A DNA stretch of 64,000 bases from Thiomargarita sp. (GCA_020721005.1 DYNP01000014.1:39086-103085), one strand, 5' to 3'. Shown: positions 47,758 through 57,107, counted from the first letter of the stretch. Numbers and translations: made by a program. Notes: generated by a model from the letters alone, not told the origin.

Positions 47758-50700
47758 TTACCCCATCGCGTTAATTTCCACTAAAACCTTTTCAAAGCGA
47801 GCTTTCTCACCAACAAGTGCTTCTCGCTGTTTCTGAATATCCACTTCTTGAGATTTCTTGTCATTTAGCAACTGGTTGAGGTTAGCTTCTTGTTGTTGAA
47901 GTTGGGCTTTGATTTCTAGTGCCGGTGCCTCTGCAACTTTGCGAAGTTCCCTCACGAGATCATATTTTTTACCCATAAACTTCTTCCTTGTTTCGTCAGC
48001 TATTTGACCCATCATGTTAGGAACTTCTTGAGATAACTTTTCTCTTATTTGTGAACGAATTTTCTCTTTAATATGTCCCGCGGCAAAAAAACCAGCAGCT
48101 ACCGTTGCAATAGCTCCGATTCCTAAAACTACCCAACCCATAGGACCTGCTAAAAGTGCTGTCATTGCTGCAGGAGTGACCCCAGCAAGTCCCATAACAC
48201 CACCTACAGCCGCAGTTGATCCTAGGAAACCTAATGTCGCATTGCCTACCAACGAAGCATAGCTACCCCCTACGCTGGTCTTTACGGGAAGGTGTACGGT
48301 AACATCATTTGCCATATTATTCCAAGATGTTTGAAAATCTTTGAGTGTTTCGTCCACCAGTTGTTGAACTCGTTTCCCTGTGTCAGATATAACGTCTTCA
48401 ACCCCTTCTTTAATTGTCTTCTCAAGAAAGGAGCCAAGTTCACCTTTGCACCATTTTTCAGTTTGGTGTATTACCTTAAAAACGTTCTTGTCCAGGAACT
48501 GATCAACTTTTTTCTCGGCTTCTTTTCCTATTGGAATTGCCAAGTTTTTTATATTACCAGACATGATTTCTGCCTGATTCCCATATTGATCCTCAAAATG
48601 CTTCAAAGTTTTATCAACTTCCAAAGACACCCGTTCCATGCGATCCCTAACATAGTCGTGTTCTCTCTTAACACCCTTGATAATCTCTTCCAACTCCTTA
48701 ACAGGTTTATCCAAATTGACCAACTGTTCATCTATTTGGGTAAATTGAACTGCTACAAGGGATTTTAAGCGGCTTTGCCAAATTTCTTGTAATTTGCGAG
48801 CGCGTTCTCCTTCAAATAAAAACTGGTGTAATCGTGTTTCAAACGCAGGCACACCACTTTGTTCATCAGTCCAGTTTGCTGGTTGCCCTGTGCGATTTAA
48901 AAACGATTGATAAGCTGAGATGGGGAAAATTTCAAGTTGGTTAGAATCAACGACAGTTTCACTCTCACGTCCGTCAAAAGTCTCCTGAAGCTGATTTCTG
49001 GCAAAATCAATAACGTCTTCTACATTTTCATTAGCCTGAAGTGAGTCAATTTGATTAACAATCACAAACAATTTGTGCAGTTGCCCTTTTTTTAGCTGTT
49101 TTTCCAAAAATTCTTTGTCATACTTAGTAAATACTTGTCTAGCAGGAAGTAAAAGTACTAACATGTCGCAACGTGGCAAAAACCTGTCCACTGTAACATG
49201 TTCACGGAATTGCACGGGGTCATTTAAGCCGGGAGTATCTACAATCTGAATGTTGTCCTTGCAAAATTTCAGATTAGTGCTGATTTCAACTTCACGAACT
49301 AGCTTTGCGTAACCTCCCTTCGCATTCGCTGAAGTATATTTGTCCAGTTCATTTAATGGGATATTTTCAATTTTCTCTCCATCACGAGTAATCAGTTGAT
49401 TAAATTTTGCGCCAAATGTGGCTTTGACTTCTGAAACCATCTTAGTGATTTTAGAAGGCTTATTGCCTTGATCTTCTGCCTTACCTTGGGATTCGATGGC
49501 CTTCCAATCTTCAGTTGTCCAATAATAAACAGTAGCCTTATCCTCCTCGCCATAATTGAGGCTAGTGATAGCGGCGGTTTCTGGCAAAATTTTGGTACTC
49601 AACAACTCTCTATGCAACAAAGCATTTAGGAATGTCGATTTACCAGTATTAAATACACCTACCACGCCAACAGTGAATCGCACAGTCTTTATTTGATCTT
49701 CCAGTGTAACAAGGTCCTTTTGGAATTTACCATTAATATCCTTAAGGATATTTCTAACCGATACTGTGGTAACACTACGAAGTTGATCGATTACCGATAA
49801 GGCTTTGAATTTTGTTTCTCGAAAGTCCATCATTTTCTCCTGTTTAAAATTTGTAGTCTCAAAATGAGAAACAATTGAATTTTGATTAGGTTGAACAATT
49901 TCTTGTTGTTGCATCTTCTTCAAAAGAAGTACTTCGCTAGTTTCTAGGAAAGATTCTACTTGAACTAAATTTTGATTATCCTCAACAAGTGACAAATAGC
50001 ACTTCAAATGTTCTAAATAACTCTTGTCATTAGAGGTTAGCAAGGATTTCATCATATTAAACCAATTATCATCTTTATTTGGGGTCATTCCTCGCAATTG
50101 TAACCAACTTTGCATAGATTCATCCGCTAACTTTTTAGATAATGACTTATCTAGTAAACCTACAGCTCCCTGCGCCAAATTTAACAACAACTCTGGCACT
50201 TGATAACGTCGCTCAGTTTTTTCTAATTGCTGAAAAACCACTTGATACCCCTTCACCACTTCTCGCATCAGAGGAATAAGTACCGAATTGGTATCAGTCA
50301 GCAGAAAATTGGGCAATTCCCTCACTATTCCTAGTAGCAATTGCGGTAATAAAGGTGACGCATTGTAATAAATCAAGTGATGAACATCCGCTATCCACGC
50401 TGCCACTATGCAGTGAGCAACTTCTAACACTTCATAAAGCACTTCCCAATCGTCGGGTGTGACTTGAATCTTTTGCGTGTCAGCAGGTGCAGTTTCCCCT
50501 ATTCGGGCTTTAGCAGCAGCGAGTAAGATGTCGCCATATTCAAAACGAGGAATGACTTCATCATAATAAGAATAATCCTTCTGCCCTATACCTTTGTAAG
50601 CAACTCTTAAACTAACGTATTTATTCACAGTTACCTTGGTTTCCAAGACCATGAAAGGTTCAGATTCCAAACGATCAGCTAGGGCAACAATACTTGAACT

Positions 50701-51486
50701 GCCAGCAAATCGCTTGCTATCCCATGCCTCATCTAATAATTGAGTGGGACGCAACCCATCATTGCGTGGATAATGTTGATTTAGCAATTTCAGTAAGCGT
50801 GTGCCTAGAAAACTTTCAACTCTCGGAAAACTATGACTTTTAGGATCAGTCAGATTGATAAATCGGTCATAATCCAACTCTGGCGGAGAAATGAAAATCC
50901 GCAGGTGATTGGGATGTGAATTGAGAATTTGCGATGGCAGCAACTTCAGTGGCCAATTTTCATAAATCTTGTTAATTTCTGGCAATTGTAAAGCAGTCTC
51001 TCGTTGAAACGTTGCAACAGCCAGTTGAGTTTCTCGATTGAACAGTGCCATTTCATTCTGTAAAGTCATTTCTTGTTCAAACTTCCAAGCTTGAAAATCA
51101 AGATTTTTTTGGTTAATTGCCACACTGACTTTCGCTCGAAATTCTTCAACTTCTTGTTGATGTTGATGATCCAGTTCACGCAAACGTGATTGAAATTGTT
51201 GATCAAATTCTCGCAGCGTGAGTTGTTGCTTAAATCCAAAATAAGACATCCGCTCTTGAAATTGTTGACGACTCATTTCTAAATCAACTTGCAAACGTTG
51301 GCGATTTTCTTCCAGGTTTTTTTGGGCTTGAACATTTAAATAAGCCAATTTAAGTTGATTGGACTGCTGTTGTTCAGCAATTTCTTTACTGGTAGAAGTG
51401 GTTTTGTTGGTATTTCTGAAACCCATCCATCCGGCAATGGAAAGAGCCAATGGGGTTATTAATAAAGGTATCAAAGGAAGTGGCAT
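47758..51486 (-). CDS. TM-coiled-coil protein fused to a dynamin-family GTPase
   Basis: The 1242-residue protein begins with a hydrophobic segment (residues 4-20) and a Gln/Glu-rich coiled coil (about 35-165). The module shared with the FGE-domain protein follows (about 170-390: ENWP, LRIFISPPELDYD, VAAWIADVHHLIYYN), then a helical part to about 595. The GTPase comes next: P-loop GVFNTGKS at 610-617, G3 DTPG near 750 and G4 NQID near 810. A Gly/Ala-rich hydrophobic stretch (about 1070-1125) resembles the membrane-insertion paddle of bacterial dynamins, and a coiled coil ends the protein. GGAGA precedes the ATG by 9 bases. It lies between the 218-residue small protein and the second dynamin. 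Confidence 0.83.
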   Translation of the reverse strand: MPLPLIPLLITPLALSIAGWMGFRNTNKTTSTSKEIAEQQQSNQLKLAYLNVQAQKNLEENRQRLQVDLEMSRQQFQERMSYFGFKQQLTLREFDQQFQSRLRELDHQHQQEVEEFRAKVSVAINQKNLDFQAWKFEQEMTLQNEMALFNRETQLAVATFQRETALQLPEINKIYENWPLKLLPSQILNSHPNHLRIFISPPELDYDRFINLTDPKSHSFPRVESFLGTRLLKLLNQHYPRNDGLRPTQLLDEAWDSKRFAGSSSIVALADRLESEPFMVLETKVTVNKYVSLRVAYKGIGQKDYSYYDEVIPRFEYGDILLAAAKARIGETAPADTQKIQVTPDDWEVLYEVLEVAHCIVAAWIADVHHLIYYNASPLLPQLLLGIVRELPNFLLTDTNSVLIPLMREVVKGYQVVFQQLEKTERRYQVPELLLNLAQGAVGLLDKSLSKKLADESMQSWLQLRGMTPNKDDNWFNMMKSLLTSNDKSYLEHLKCYLSLVEDNQNLVQVESFLETSEVLLLKKMQQQEIVQPNQNSIVSHFETTNFKQEKMMDFRETKFKALSVIDQLRSVTTVSVRNILKDINGKFQKDLVTLEDQIKTVRFTVGVVGVFNTGKSTFLNALLHRELLSTKILPETAAITSLNYGEEDKATVYYWTTEDWKAIESQGKAEDQGNKPSKITKMVSEVKATFGAKFNQLITRDGEKIENIPLNELDKYTSANAKGGYAKLVREVEISTNLKFCKDNIQIVDTPGLNDPVQFREHVTVDRFLPRCDMLVLLLPARQVFTKYDKEFLEKQLKKGQLHKLFVIVNQIDSLQANENVEDVIDFARNQLQETFDGRESETVVDSNQLEIFPISAYQSFLNRTGQPANWTDEQSGVPAFETRLHQFLFEGERARKLQEIWQSRLKSLVAVQFTQIDEQLVNLDKPVKELEEIIKGVKREHDYVRDRMERVSLEVDKTLKHFEDQYGNQAEIMSGNIKNLAIPIGKEAEKKVDQFLDKNVFKVIHQTEKWCKGELGSFLEKTIKEGVEDVISDTGKRVQQLVDETLKDFQTSWNNMANDVTVHLPVKTSVGGSYASLVGNATLGFLGSTAAVGGVMGLAGVTPAAMTALLAGPMGWVVLGIGAIATVAAGFFAAGHIKEKIRSQIREKLSQEVPNMMGQIADETRKKFMGKKYDLVRELRKVAEAPALEIKAQLQQQEANLNQLLNDKKSQEVDIQKQREALVGEKARFEKVLVEINAMG

Positions 51487-51510
51487 ATCAATTTTTCTCC
51501 ATAATTTTAG

Positions 51511-52167
51511 TTAGTTACTGTCACTTCCACAACTGCCGCCATCTCCGCAGCTACCACTGCCAGAATCACATACTCCGTCTCCATTGCTATCAATGCAATA
51601 ACTGCTGTTATCAGGAGAAGGTGCATTACTGTAGCTACTTGAATTAGAGTCACCTCCACCCGAACCAGAACCATCTGATTTGTCCCAGTAGTGACGGTGG
51701 TTAACGCTACCCGATACATTAACATCTAAAGAACTATGAAAAGTATGATGTGTCCCTAAAGATTCAGGCATAGACAAAGCATGGTGAACACCATGTTCTT
51801 GTTCCCAAACATGAGGCGTATGAAAATGCTCATGCGGTGGATGATAATGGGCATGATGCTGAAATGTCGGCATCGTCAAATTAGTCGTATTCGGATTATT
51901 AGAATCATCTGAAGAATCACTACCATTTAGCAGGGAATCAATATCTTGAGTTAAGGAATGTTCCGGCGCACTGTGAAAGGCAGCGTCATTCCAATGTTGT
52001 TGATCTTGAGACATGTGCTGATCAACCTGATAGGTTTGAGTACACGAATAAGAGTCATCAAAATGGCTATTGTTGTGATAATCCTGACCAAAATTTGCTG
52101 TTTCTGGCAGACTGGAAAGACTTGATTCAGGTGAAAATTGTACATTTTCGTCAAAAGGGGAATACAT
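51511..52167 (-). CDS. Low-complexity Ser/His/Asp-rich protein with C-x-D-x-x-G-D-G-x-C-D tail
   Basis: The 218-residue protein is not one I recognise. It is disordered-looking, with a His-rich middle (HHAHYHPPHEHFHTPH) and a Ser/Gly/Asp-rich end. Its motif YCIDSNGDGVCDSGSG parallels CVDADGDGHCD in the 70-residue protein of the same locus; further Cys pairs follow (GSCGDGGSCG). The bound ion could be Ca2+ at the DxNxD loop or a transition metal at the His cluster; both are inference. ATG 52167 has AAGGAG 10 bases upstream; the frame is also open to ATG 52203. It is the first gene of the dynamin operon, 24 bases before the 1242-residue protein. Confidence 0.65.
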   Translation of the reverse strand: MYSPFDENVQFSPESSLSSLPETANFGQDYHNNSHFDDSYSCTQTYQVDQHMSQDQQHWNDAAFHSAPEHSLTQDIDSLLNGSDSSDDSNNPNTTNLTMPTFQHHAHYHPPHEHFHTPHVWEQEHGVHHALSMPESLGTHHTFHSSLDVNVSGSVNHRHYWDKSDGSGSGGGDSNSSSYSNAPSPDNSSYCIDSNGDGVCDSGSGSCGDGGSCGSDSN

Positions 52168-52582
52168 GAGCTCTATACTCCTTTGCTGATACATCTTACA
52201 CATCGAACGCTGTTCATTAAAAGAGATTTTTTCCCAGCATTTTCAAAAAAACTCCTTCAAATAAGCAGAATCTGTCATACAATCATCCATAGATTGTCTA
52301 TATTTCACCTCCTTGGAAAATTATAGGAGGTTTTTTATGCAAAGTAAACTGTATTGAGACGTCAACTTCAAGATCTCGTCCTCAATAAAACCTCTAATTA
52401 CTCCCTTAATTGCAGAGTAAATTTACTTTTACCTTCCACATCAATTCTATTCTACCTCCTTTTAAGTATACATTAGAACATTAGCGAATTTTTTGAAGAT
52501 GTGGTATGGTAAACAATCCAGTTTGGGTTGAGCTTGACCGGGGATATTTCAACGTTTTTCATACTTTAAAAAAGGAAATGTT
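52168..52582. other. Divergent leader region with hairpin and tiny frame
   Basis: This region separates the dynamin operon (minus) from rpe (plus). CCTCCT (52308-52313) and AGGAGG (52325-52330) form a short hairpin followed on the plus strand by TTTTTT (52331-52336), a terminator-like structure. Read on the minus strand, the left arm is AAGGAGGTGA, a perfect anti-16S match, 14 bases before a 15-codon frame (52243-52290, MDDCMTDSAYLKEFF). A leader peptide is possible but unproven. Nothing else is evident up to the AAAAAGGAAATGTT ribosome site of rpe. Confidence 0.45.
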
Positions 52583-53254
52583 ATGTCTGATTATCTGATT
52601 GCACCGTCCATTTTATCCGCTAATTTTGCTCGTTTGGGGGAAGAAGTCGATACTGTCCTCAAAGCAGGCACGGATATTGTTCATTTTGATGTGATGGATA
52701 ACCATTACGTCCCCAATTTAACCATTGGTCCTTTGGTTTGTGAAGCTTTGCGCAAACATGGAATAACTGCTCCTATTGACGTGCATTTAATGGTCAAACC
52801 TGTGGACCGGATCATTGTGGATTTTGCCAAGGCAGGCGCCACTTATATTACGTTCCATCCAGAAGCCAGTGAACATATCGATCGTTCTCTGCAATTGGTG
52901 CGAGACCAAGGCTGTAAATCGGGTTTGGTGTTCAATCCTGCCACTCCTTTGGACTATTTGAAGTATGTCATGGACAAAGTAGATATGATATTGTTGATGT
53001 CGGTAAACCCCGGATTTGGAGGTCAATCTTTCATTCCCGCAACCTTGCCTAAACTGCGAGAGGCTCGCCAATTGATTCAACACAGTGGCCTTCCCATTCG
53101 CTTAGAAATCGATGGGGGCGTAAAAGTCGATAATATTCGACAAATTGCAGAAGCAGGAGCGGACACTTTTGTGGCCGGTTCGGCTATCTTCAATACTCCA
53201 GATTACAAGGCCACCGTGGCCGCCATGCGGGCCGAATTGGCCAAGGTGCAGTGA
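52583..53254 (+). CDS. rpe: Ribulose-phosphate 3-epimerase
   Basis: The 223-residue TIM-barrel enzyme interconverts ribulose-5-phosphate and xylulose-5-phosphate in the pentose phosphate and Calvin cycles. Motifs [30 protein letters not shown], the metal site DVHLMV and the phosphate loop [13 protein letters not shown] are complete. AAAGGAAA lies 5 bases before the ATG. Its stop overlaps the gph start by one base (TGATG), forming a two-gene unit like cbbE-cbbZ of autotrophs. Confidence 0.96.
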   Translation: MSDYLIAPSILSANFARLGEEVDTVLKAGTDIVHFDVMDNHYVPNLTIGPLVCEALRKHGITAPIDVHLMVKPVDRIIVDFAKAGATYITFHPEASEHIDRSLQLVRDQGCKSGLVFNPATPLDYLKYVMDKVDMILLMSVNPGFGGQSFIPATLPKLREARQLIQHSGLPIRLEIDGGVKVDNIRQIAEAGADTFVAGSAIFNTPDYKATVAAMRAELAKVQ

Positions 53255-53919
53255 TGTTGGCGCCCAAATTGGTACTGATCGATTTGGATGGGACTCTGAT
53301 CGACAGTGTGCCTGATTTGGCGCGGGCTGTGGACCAGATGATGCGCAGCTTGAATTTACCCCAGCGAGGTGAAGATCAAGTTCGCCATTGGGTCGGTAAT
53401 GGAATCGAGCGTTTGGTGAAACGTGCCCTGCTTAATCAGTTGGAAGGTGAACCAGAAGCCGCGTTATTCGCACAGGCTATGCCTTTGTTTAAACAGGAAT
53501 ATGCCCGTTGCAATGGTCAATACAGTCTCTTGTATCCTGGAGTGGCTGAGGGTTTGGAATGGTTAAAATCCAAAGGTTATCATGTGGCTTGTATCACTAA
53601 CAAAGCGGAGCAATTCACCATTCCCTTGCTTAAACAGTTGGGAGTGCATGATGAATTTCGGCTGATCATTTGCGGCGACACCTTGCCCAAACAAAAACCC
53701 GATCCATTGCCTTTGCGCCATGCAGCTCAGTTTTTCCAAGTGGCATCTCAAGAAGCGGTGATGATTGGGGATTCTATCAATGATGTGCAGGCGGCTCGGG
53801 CTGCTGATTTTGGAATCATTTGTGTGAGTTATGGTTATAATCACGGTCAGGATATTCGTTTGGCAGCTCCTGATGCGGTGATCGATTCCTTTCTGGAATT
53901 GCCACGGTATTTGACCTAA
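53254..53919 (+). CDS. gph: Phosphoglycolate phosphatase
   Basis: The 221-residue HAD hydrolase removes phosphate from 2-phosphoglycolate, the product of Rubisco oxygenation or DNA repair. The HAD motifs are LIDLDGTLIDSVPDL with both Asp, CITNKAEQ, the Lys in PKQKPDPLPL, and GDSINDVQAA. The ATG shares its A with the rpe stop (TGATG), and a GTG three bases earlier is also in frame. Pairing with rpe hints at a Calvin-cycle link, though no Rubisco gene is in the window. Confidence 0.93.
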   Translation: MLAPKLVLIDLDGTLIDSVPDLARAVDQMMRSLNLPQRGEDQVRHWVGNGIERLVKRALLNQLEGEPEAALFAQAMPLFKQEYARCNGQYSLLYPGVAEGLEWLKSKGYHVACITNKAEQFTIPLLKQLGVHDEFRLIICGDTLPKQKPDPLPLRHAAQFFQVASQEAVMIGDSINDVQAARAADFGIICVSYGYNHGQDIRLAAPDAVIDSFLELPRYLT

Positions 53920-54033
53920 AAAGTTAAAATTTGAATGGGCGTTGCAGTACCTTAAAAAGTGCTCAACGCCCACAGTCAATTGAAATGCCTACATTTACTT
54001 ATTTTGAGATTCATCTGGAGTTAAGGAAGTTAC

Positions 54034-56598
54034 ATGATTGAGAATGAGTGTCCGGAGACAAAATCTATGGGGACCGTTGCCACTTTGTTGAAAACACGGT
54101 TGAATGTGACTCGGCGCCAGTTTCTAAAAACAACCGTGGGAACGGTGGCTGCTGGGGGATTGGTCTCTTATTCCAAACAAACTCCGGCTTTTGCTTATGA
54201 GCCTTATGTGCCCGATGATCAGTTGACCACGGTGGTGACCAGTTGTGCCCACAATTGTGGTTCACGTCACATGCTAGTGGCGCATAAACAAGGGGAAGTG
54301 ATTGTGCGTTTGTCCACCGATACCGGTCAATATCAGGGTGATCCAGTGGGCACCGATACGGAACAAGTCCCCCAATTGCGGGCTTGTTTGCGAGGACGAT
54401 CGTATCGCATGCGCCTGTATTCGGCGGAACGTTTGTTGTATCCAATGCTGCGAGTGGGTAAACGAGGCGAGGGTAAATTCAAACGAGCGTCCTGGGATGA
54501 AGCTTTGGGAACGGTGGCGGAAAAGATGCAGTTCCTTAAGAAAGAGTATGGAAATACTGCTTTATTGGATCAAAGTTATGCAGGCAGCTCTTGGGGCGTG
54601 TTACATAAATCAGATCAGATTGAAGGGTTATTGGGACGCTTTTTGGGAATGTTTGGCTGTCGCACCAGCTCCTGGTCAGTCCCTTCTTACCAAGGTACAA
54701 CTTTCAGTTCCCGCATGACTTTTGGGACCATCAATGATGGGAATGAGGATGATGCCTTTGCTCATGCCAAGTTGGTGATTTTTTGGGGTTGGAACCCTGC
54801 TTATACTTTCCATGGTGGCAATACTTTTTATTATCTGCGTTTGGCTAAGCAGCGGGGCTGTCGTTTTGTGCTGGTCGATCCCCAATATACTGATTCTGCA
54901 AGCACTTATGAGGCTTGGTGGTTACCGATCAAGCCGAATACAGATGCGGCTATGTTGGCGGCGATGGCTCATTATATTTTCAGTCATGAGTTGCAAGATC
55001 AGGAATTTATTGACAAATTTGTTCAAGGTATGGACGCGGGGACCATGCCAGAATGGGCTAAAGATAAGGAGAATTTTAGGGATTATATTTTGGGGAAATA
55101 TGATGGGCAACCCAAATCTCCAGAGTGGGCCGCAAAAATTTGCGGAATTTCAGCCCAAGATATTGAAAAATTGGCACATTTGTATGCAACTACCAAACCG
55201 GCAGCATTGAAAGCTTCCTGGGCTCCGGGTCGGGCAGCGTTTGGGGAACAGTATAATCGCATGGCTGCTGCTTTACAAACCATGACTGGGAATGTAGGGG
55301 TGCTGGGAGGTTCCTCAGAAGGAGTGGGCAAGGGGTGGTCGGGTTCCGCAGTGGCTTATCCTTATGATGAATTCTCCAATGTTTGGTTTCAGTCGATCAA
55401 GTCGGATCGATGGGCGCATTGTGTGCTCAATTATCCGAATGTGAAGCGGGAAGAAATTGGACTGTGGCCACGCACTGACGATCAGGATGGGGTGATTCCA
55501 AATATTCGCGGCATTTTTTGGCAAGGTTCCAATTGGTTGAATCAATTGCCTAATATTAACAAGGGACTGACAGCAATTGAGAAATTGGATTTGGTGGTGT
55601 GTTTGGATGCCACGATCACTCCTTCCGGTTTATGGGCGGATGTGTTGTTGCCAGTGGCCACGCATTTTGAACGTCATGATGTGGCTCTGCCTTGGTATAA
55701 AGGACATTATTATATCCACCGTCCTAAGGTGATTGAACCGTTGGGGGAAAGTAAAACTGATTTGCAGATTTTTACAGAATTGGGTTATCGATTGGGATTT
55801 GGAAAGCGGTATAATCCCAAGGCAAGCCGGGATTATTTTGAGAATAATGATGCGGTGGATGAAACCTATTTACGGGAATGGTGGGAACAGAAAGTTATGC
55901 CTTACCATAATCTCAGTTTAACTTGGGAAGAGTTTAAGCAACGGGGTGTACATAAATTTAAATTGTCACGGCCCAAGGTGGCTTTTCAAAAGAATGTGGA
56001 ACAAGGAATACCTTGGGAAACTCCGTCTGGCAAGATTGAAATTTTTTCCACGGAATTGGCTACGCTCGATGATTGGCGTAATACTGCTTATGGTTATGAA
56101 ATTCCACCTATTCCAAAGTGGATTGAACCTTGGGAATGGTTAAACGACGATCAGGCGGAAGATGTCTTTCATTTAGTGACCCCTCATCCACGTTGGCGCA
56201 CTCACTCGATTTTTCACAATATCGCTATTTTGCGGGAAACTTATGAGCAGGAAGTGACCATGAATGCTCAAGATGCAAAAAAACTGGACATTCATACGGG
56301 CGATATGATAGAGTTAAGCAATGCTCGGGGTCGCGTCATTGCACCTGCCTATGTGACGGAACGCTGTCGTCCCCAAGTGCTGGTGTTGCATGAAGGGGCT
56401 TGGATGGATTTGGATGAGCAAGGAATTGATCGGTCGGGGAATCCAGATTTTTTAACCTTGGATGAACCCAGTCCGGCGGGTGCTTTTGCCTACAACACGT
56501 TATTGGTCAAAGTGAAAAAGACGGCATTGGCTCATCGGCCAGGGTGGGATAAGTTGGCGGTTTCTCGAAGTTTTGTATTTCGGCGCCAAACCGATTGA
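54034..56598 (+). CDS. Tat-exported molybdopterin oxidoreductase (DMSO reductase family)
   Basis: The 854-residue catalytic subunit has a Tat signal (TRRQFLKTTVGTVAAGG, twin Arg at 27-28). A site for an N-terminal iron-sulfur cluster follows, but the third ligand of the usual C-x3-C-x3-C is His: Cys71, Cys75, His79, then Cys118. The molybdopterin folds follow (LVIFWGWNPAYTFHGGN, MTGNVGVLGGSS, FERHDV, HPRWRTHS). A Ser near residue 216 (VPSYQG) lies where DmsA has its Mo ligand; this alignment is by eye. No FeS or membrane-anchor subunit follows; a cytochrome c does, suggesting electron exchange in the periplasm. The substrate is unknown; sulfur compounds are plausible. AAGGAAG precedes the ATG. 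Confidence 0.85.
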   Translation: MIENECPETKSMGTVATLLKTRLNVTRRQFLKTTVGTVAAGGLVSYSKQTPAFAYEPYVPDDQLTTVVTSCAHNCGSRHMLVAHKQGEVIVRLSTDTGQYQGDPVGTDTEQVPQLRACLRGRSYRMRLYSAERLLYPMLRVGKRGEGKFKRASWDEALGTVAEKMQFLKKEYGNTALLDQSYAGSSWGVLHKSDQIEGLLGRFLGMFGCRTSSWSVPSYQGTTFSSRMTFGTINDGNEDDAFAHAKLVIFWGWNPAYTFHGGNTFYYLRLAKQRGCRFVLVDPQYTDSASTYEAWWLPIKPNTDAAMLAAMAHYIFSHELQDQEFIDKFVQGMDAGTMPEWAKDKENFRDYILGKYDGQPKSPEWAAKICGISAQDIEKLAHLYATTKPAALKASWAPGRAAFGEQYNRMAAALQTMTGNVGVLGGSSEGVGKGWSGSAVAYPYDEFSNVWFQSIKSDRWAHCVLNYPNVKREEIGLWPRTDDQDGVIPNIRGIFWQGSNWLNQLPNINKGLTAIEKLDLVVCLDATITPSGLWADVLLPVATHFERHDVALPWYKGHYYIHRPKVIEPLGESKTDLQIFTELGYRLGFGKRYNPKASRDYFENNDAVDETYLREWWEQKVMPYHNLSLTWEEFKQRGVHKFKLSRPKVAFQKNVEQGIPWETPSGKIEIFSTELATLDDWRNTAYGYEIPPIPKWIEPWEWLNDDQAEDVFHLVTPHPRWRTHSIFHNIAILRETYEQEVTMNAQDAKKLDIHTGDMIELSNARGRVIAPAYVTERCRPQVLVLHEGAWMDLDEQGIDRSGNPDFLTLDEPSPAGAFAYNTLLVKVKKTALAHRPGWDKLAVSRSFVFRRQTD

Positions 56599-56696
56599 GA
56601 TCAAACAGAAAGGCAATTTTCAAGCAATTCCCTTAATTAATTTTTGGGGAATAAAGACAATTCATTTAATTACACTAACTTAAGGAGATCGTTGTT

Positions 56697-57107
56697 ATGC
56701 ATTTTACTTTGAAAGCACTGGGTTTGGGTTTGGTCATGATGAGTGGTGTGGCTATGGCTGAAATCACTGATTTTGACAGCTTTAACGCTTTCGTTAAAGA
56801 AAAGAACATCATGCCAGAATGTAGTACCTGCCATGCGGTTGATGCCAAAAAGATCGGTCCATCTTACAATGCAGTCGCTCTTCACTACAAAGATAAGGAA
56901 GGGGCCGCCGCAGAATTGGCCAAGAAGATCACGGAAGGTGGCAGTGGAGTGTGGGGACCTGCTATGATGACCCCCAATGCATCTGCAAAGGATCATACTG
57001 AAACTTTGGTCAAGTGGATTTTATCCCTCAATCCAGAAGGGGATGCCAAAGCCGATGCTGAAAAAGAAATTGCTGCCATGCCAAAGGCTGAAGCGAAGGC
57101 TGAGTAG
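56697..57107 (+). CDS. Periplasmic monohaem cytochrome c
   Basis: The 136-residue protein has a signal peptide (MHFTLKALGLGLVMMSGVAMA), a class I haem site CSTCH at 42-46 and the axial Met in GPAMMTPN near residue 90. KKIGPSYNAVALHYKDK matches the c551/c552-type fold. The last 25 residues are an Ala/Lys/Glu tail outside the fold. It lies 98 bases after the molybdoenzyme gene, with its own AAGGAG, and ends at a terminator. It is the likely electron partner of that enzyme. Confidence 0.9.
   Translation: MHFTLKALGLGLVMMSGVAMAEITDFDSFNAFVKEKNIMPECSTCHAVDAKKIGPSYNAVALHYKDKEGAAAELAKKITEGGSGVWGPAMMTPNASAKDHTETLVKWILSLNPEGDAKADAEKEIAAMPKAEAKAE

Noticed and set aside
47758..51486. Phage or plasmid origin of the dynamin locus
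   Set aside because: No integrase, phage structural gene, att-like repeat or tRNA gene borders it, and housekeeping genes lie directly on both sides.
52308..52336. Rho-independent terminator on the plus strand
   Set aside because: The hairpin has a T-tract, but no plus-strand gene ends before it. The stem is only 6 bp, and its left arm reads better as a minus-strand ribosome site.
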